NCBI GenBank assembly: GCA_029098205.1
Contig: JAQXNW010000182.1
Location: 1 to 6,193 of the forward strand
Direction: 5' to 3'
DNA from: Eubacteriales bacterium
Lineage (GTDB): Bacteria; Bacillota; Clostridia; Peptostreptococcales; Anaerovoracaceae
Length of the DNA: 6,193 nt
Shown: positions 5,743 through 6,193 of the stretch, piece by piece
Layout of the letters: every line of letters begins with the position of its first letter
Numbering within the stretch: position 1 is the stretch's first letter
The notes under the pieces: model-generated
What the model was told of the DNA's origin: nothing
What the model saw: the letters and a program-made list of their open reading frames with translations, nothing else
The model's database searches: none
Program-made: the position numbers and the translations under genes

Positions 5743-6193
5743 TTACTTTCCGAGGCAGAACCGGGAGAACACTTCATTCAGGATGTCATCTCCCACTTCC
5801 TCGCCGATAATTTCCCCAAGATTTTCGTACGCTTCCGATACCGCAAGCTCAATGATCTCAAAAGGTTCCTTCCTCTGAACCATTTCGGCTGCGTTTTTGA
5901 TCTGATCGGACGCGGATCTTAATAGTTCGATATGCCGCGCGTTCGAAACAAGAACGCTTTCACCGGAAGATACCTCACCATGATACACTCTTCGTTCCAC
6001 CGCATCTTCAATGTCCGAGATGCCTTTTCCCTCCGTCATCGAAGTTTCTATGATTTCCGCTTTAGGAAGGAAGGCGGCGATTTCACTTTGTCCGATGCGT
6101 TTCGGAAGGTCGCATTTATTCAGGATGACCAGCGTTTTGTCCGCATCGAGACCGTTCATGACAAAGCGGTCTTCCTCATCCAACGGACGGCTC
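5743..6193 (-). CDS. mnmE: tRNA modification GTPase MnmE, C-terminal part only
   Basis: Only the last 149 residues lie in the window; the gene continues past the upper edge, so the start, the folate-binding domain and the G1-G3 motifs are not visible. Seen: SRPLDEEDRF (1-10 of the visible part), typical of the stretch just after the G3 region; the G4 motif NKCD (25-28), giving guanine specificity; a G5-like SMTEGKG (51-57); SNARH (83-87) in the C-terminal helical domain; and the terminal FCLGK with C146, corresponding to the conserved CIGK-type tail. MnmE is a potassium-activated GTPase that dimerises and works with MnmG on tRNA U34. The open frame could start locally at a TTG (6183), but the upstream residues match MnmE, so it is a fragment made by the window edge and not a short gene. 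Confidence 0.96.
   Translation of the reverse strand, partial: SRPLDEEDRFVMNGLDADKTLVILNKCDLPKRIGQSEIAAFLPKAEIIETSMTEGKGISDIEDAVERRVYHGEVSSGESVLVSNARHIELLRSASDQIKNAAEMVQRKEPFEIIELAVSEAYENLGEIIGEEVGDDILNEVFSRFCLGK

Noticed and set aside
6181..6193. A TTG start at 6183 giving a short 146-residue gene
   Set aside because: The codons before it read SRP and continue the MnmE consensus, so the frame is the tail of a gene cut by the window edge.

Overview
This window looks like an origin-proximal chromosomal segment of a Gram-positive bacterium of the Firmicutes, probably a member of the Clostridia with intermediate GC content. Three things support that: the gene order mnmE-mnmG-rsmG-parA-parB, which is typical of the region next to oriC in Firmicutes; strong GGAGG-type ribosome binding sites; and a GdpP-type c-di-AMP phosphodiesterase. 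I cannot place it to family or genus from the sequence alone. All genes lie on the minus strand, so the biological order runs from high to low coordinates.

Layout in transcription order: the 3' part of mnmE (cut by the window edge, 6193-5743), mnmG (5719-3839), rsmG (3842-3138, overlapping mnmG by 4 nt), a 107-bp control region (3137-3031), parA/soj (3030-2239), parB/spo0J (2258-1347, overlapping parA by 20 nt), an 123-bp gap with a second parS site (1346-1224), and the 5' part of a gdpP-like gene (1223 to the window edge). The rsmG-parA control region holds a parS site, a 15-bp palindrome, a sigma-A-type promoter and a GGAGG ribosome binding site.

Functionally there are three groups. MnmE and MnmG form the complex that modifies the wobble uridine of certain tRNAs, and RsmG methylates 16S rRNA; together they are a translation-fidelity module. 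ParA, ParB and the two parS sites form the chromosome segregation and origin-organisation module. The GdpP-like protein carries PAS, degenerate GGDEF and DHH domains and should break down c-di-AMP.

I found no mobile element, CRISPR array, tRNA, rRNA or unknown gene. The genes are ordinary housekeeping genes and I see no new biological system. The points worth a second look are the GdpP homologue with no room for its usual N-terminal membrane anchor, two identical parS sites with the same off-consensus centre bracketing parAB, the extension of their identity to 23 of 24 bp, and the compact parS-palindrome-promoter arrangement ahead of parA.
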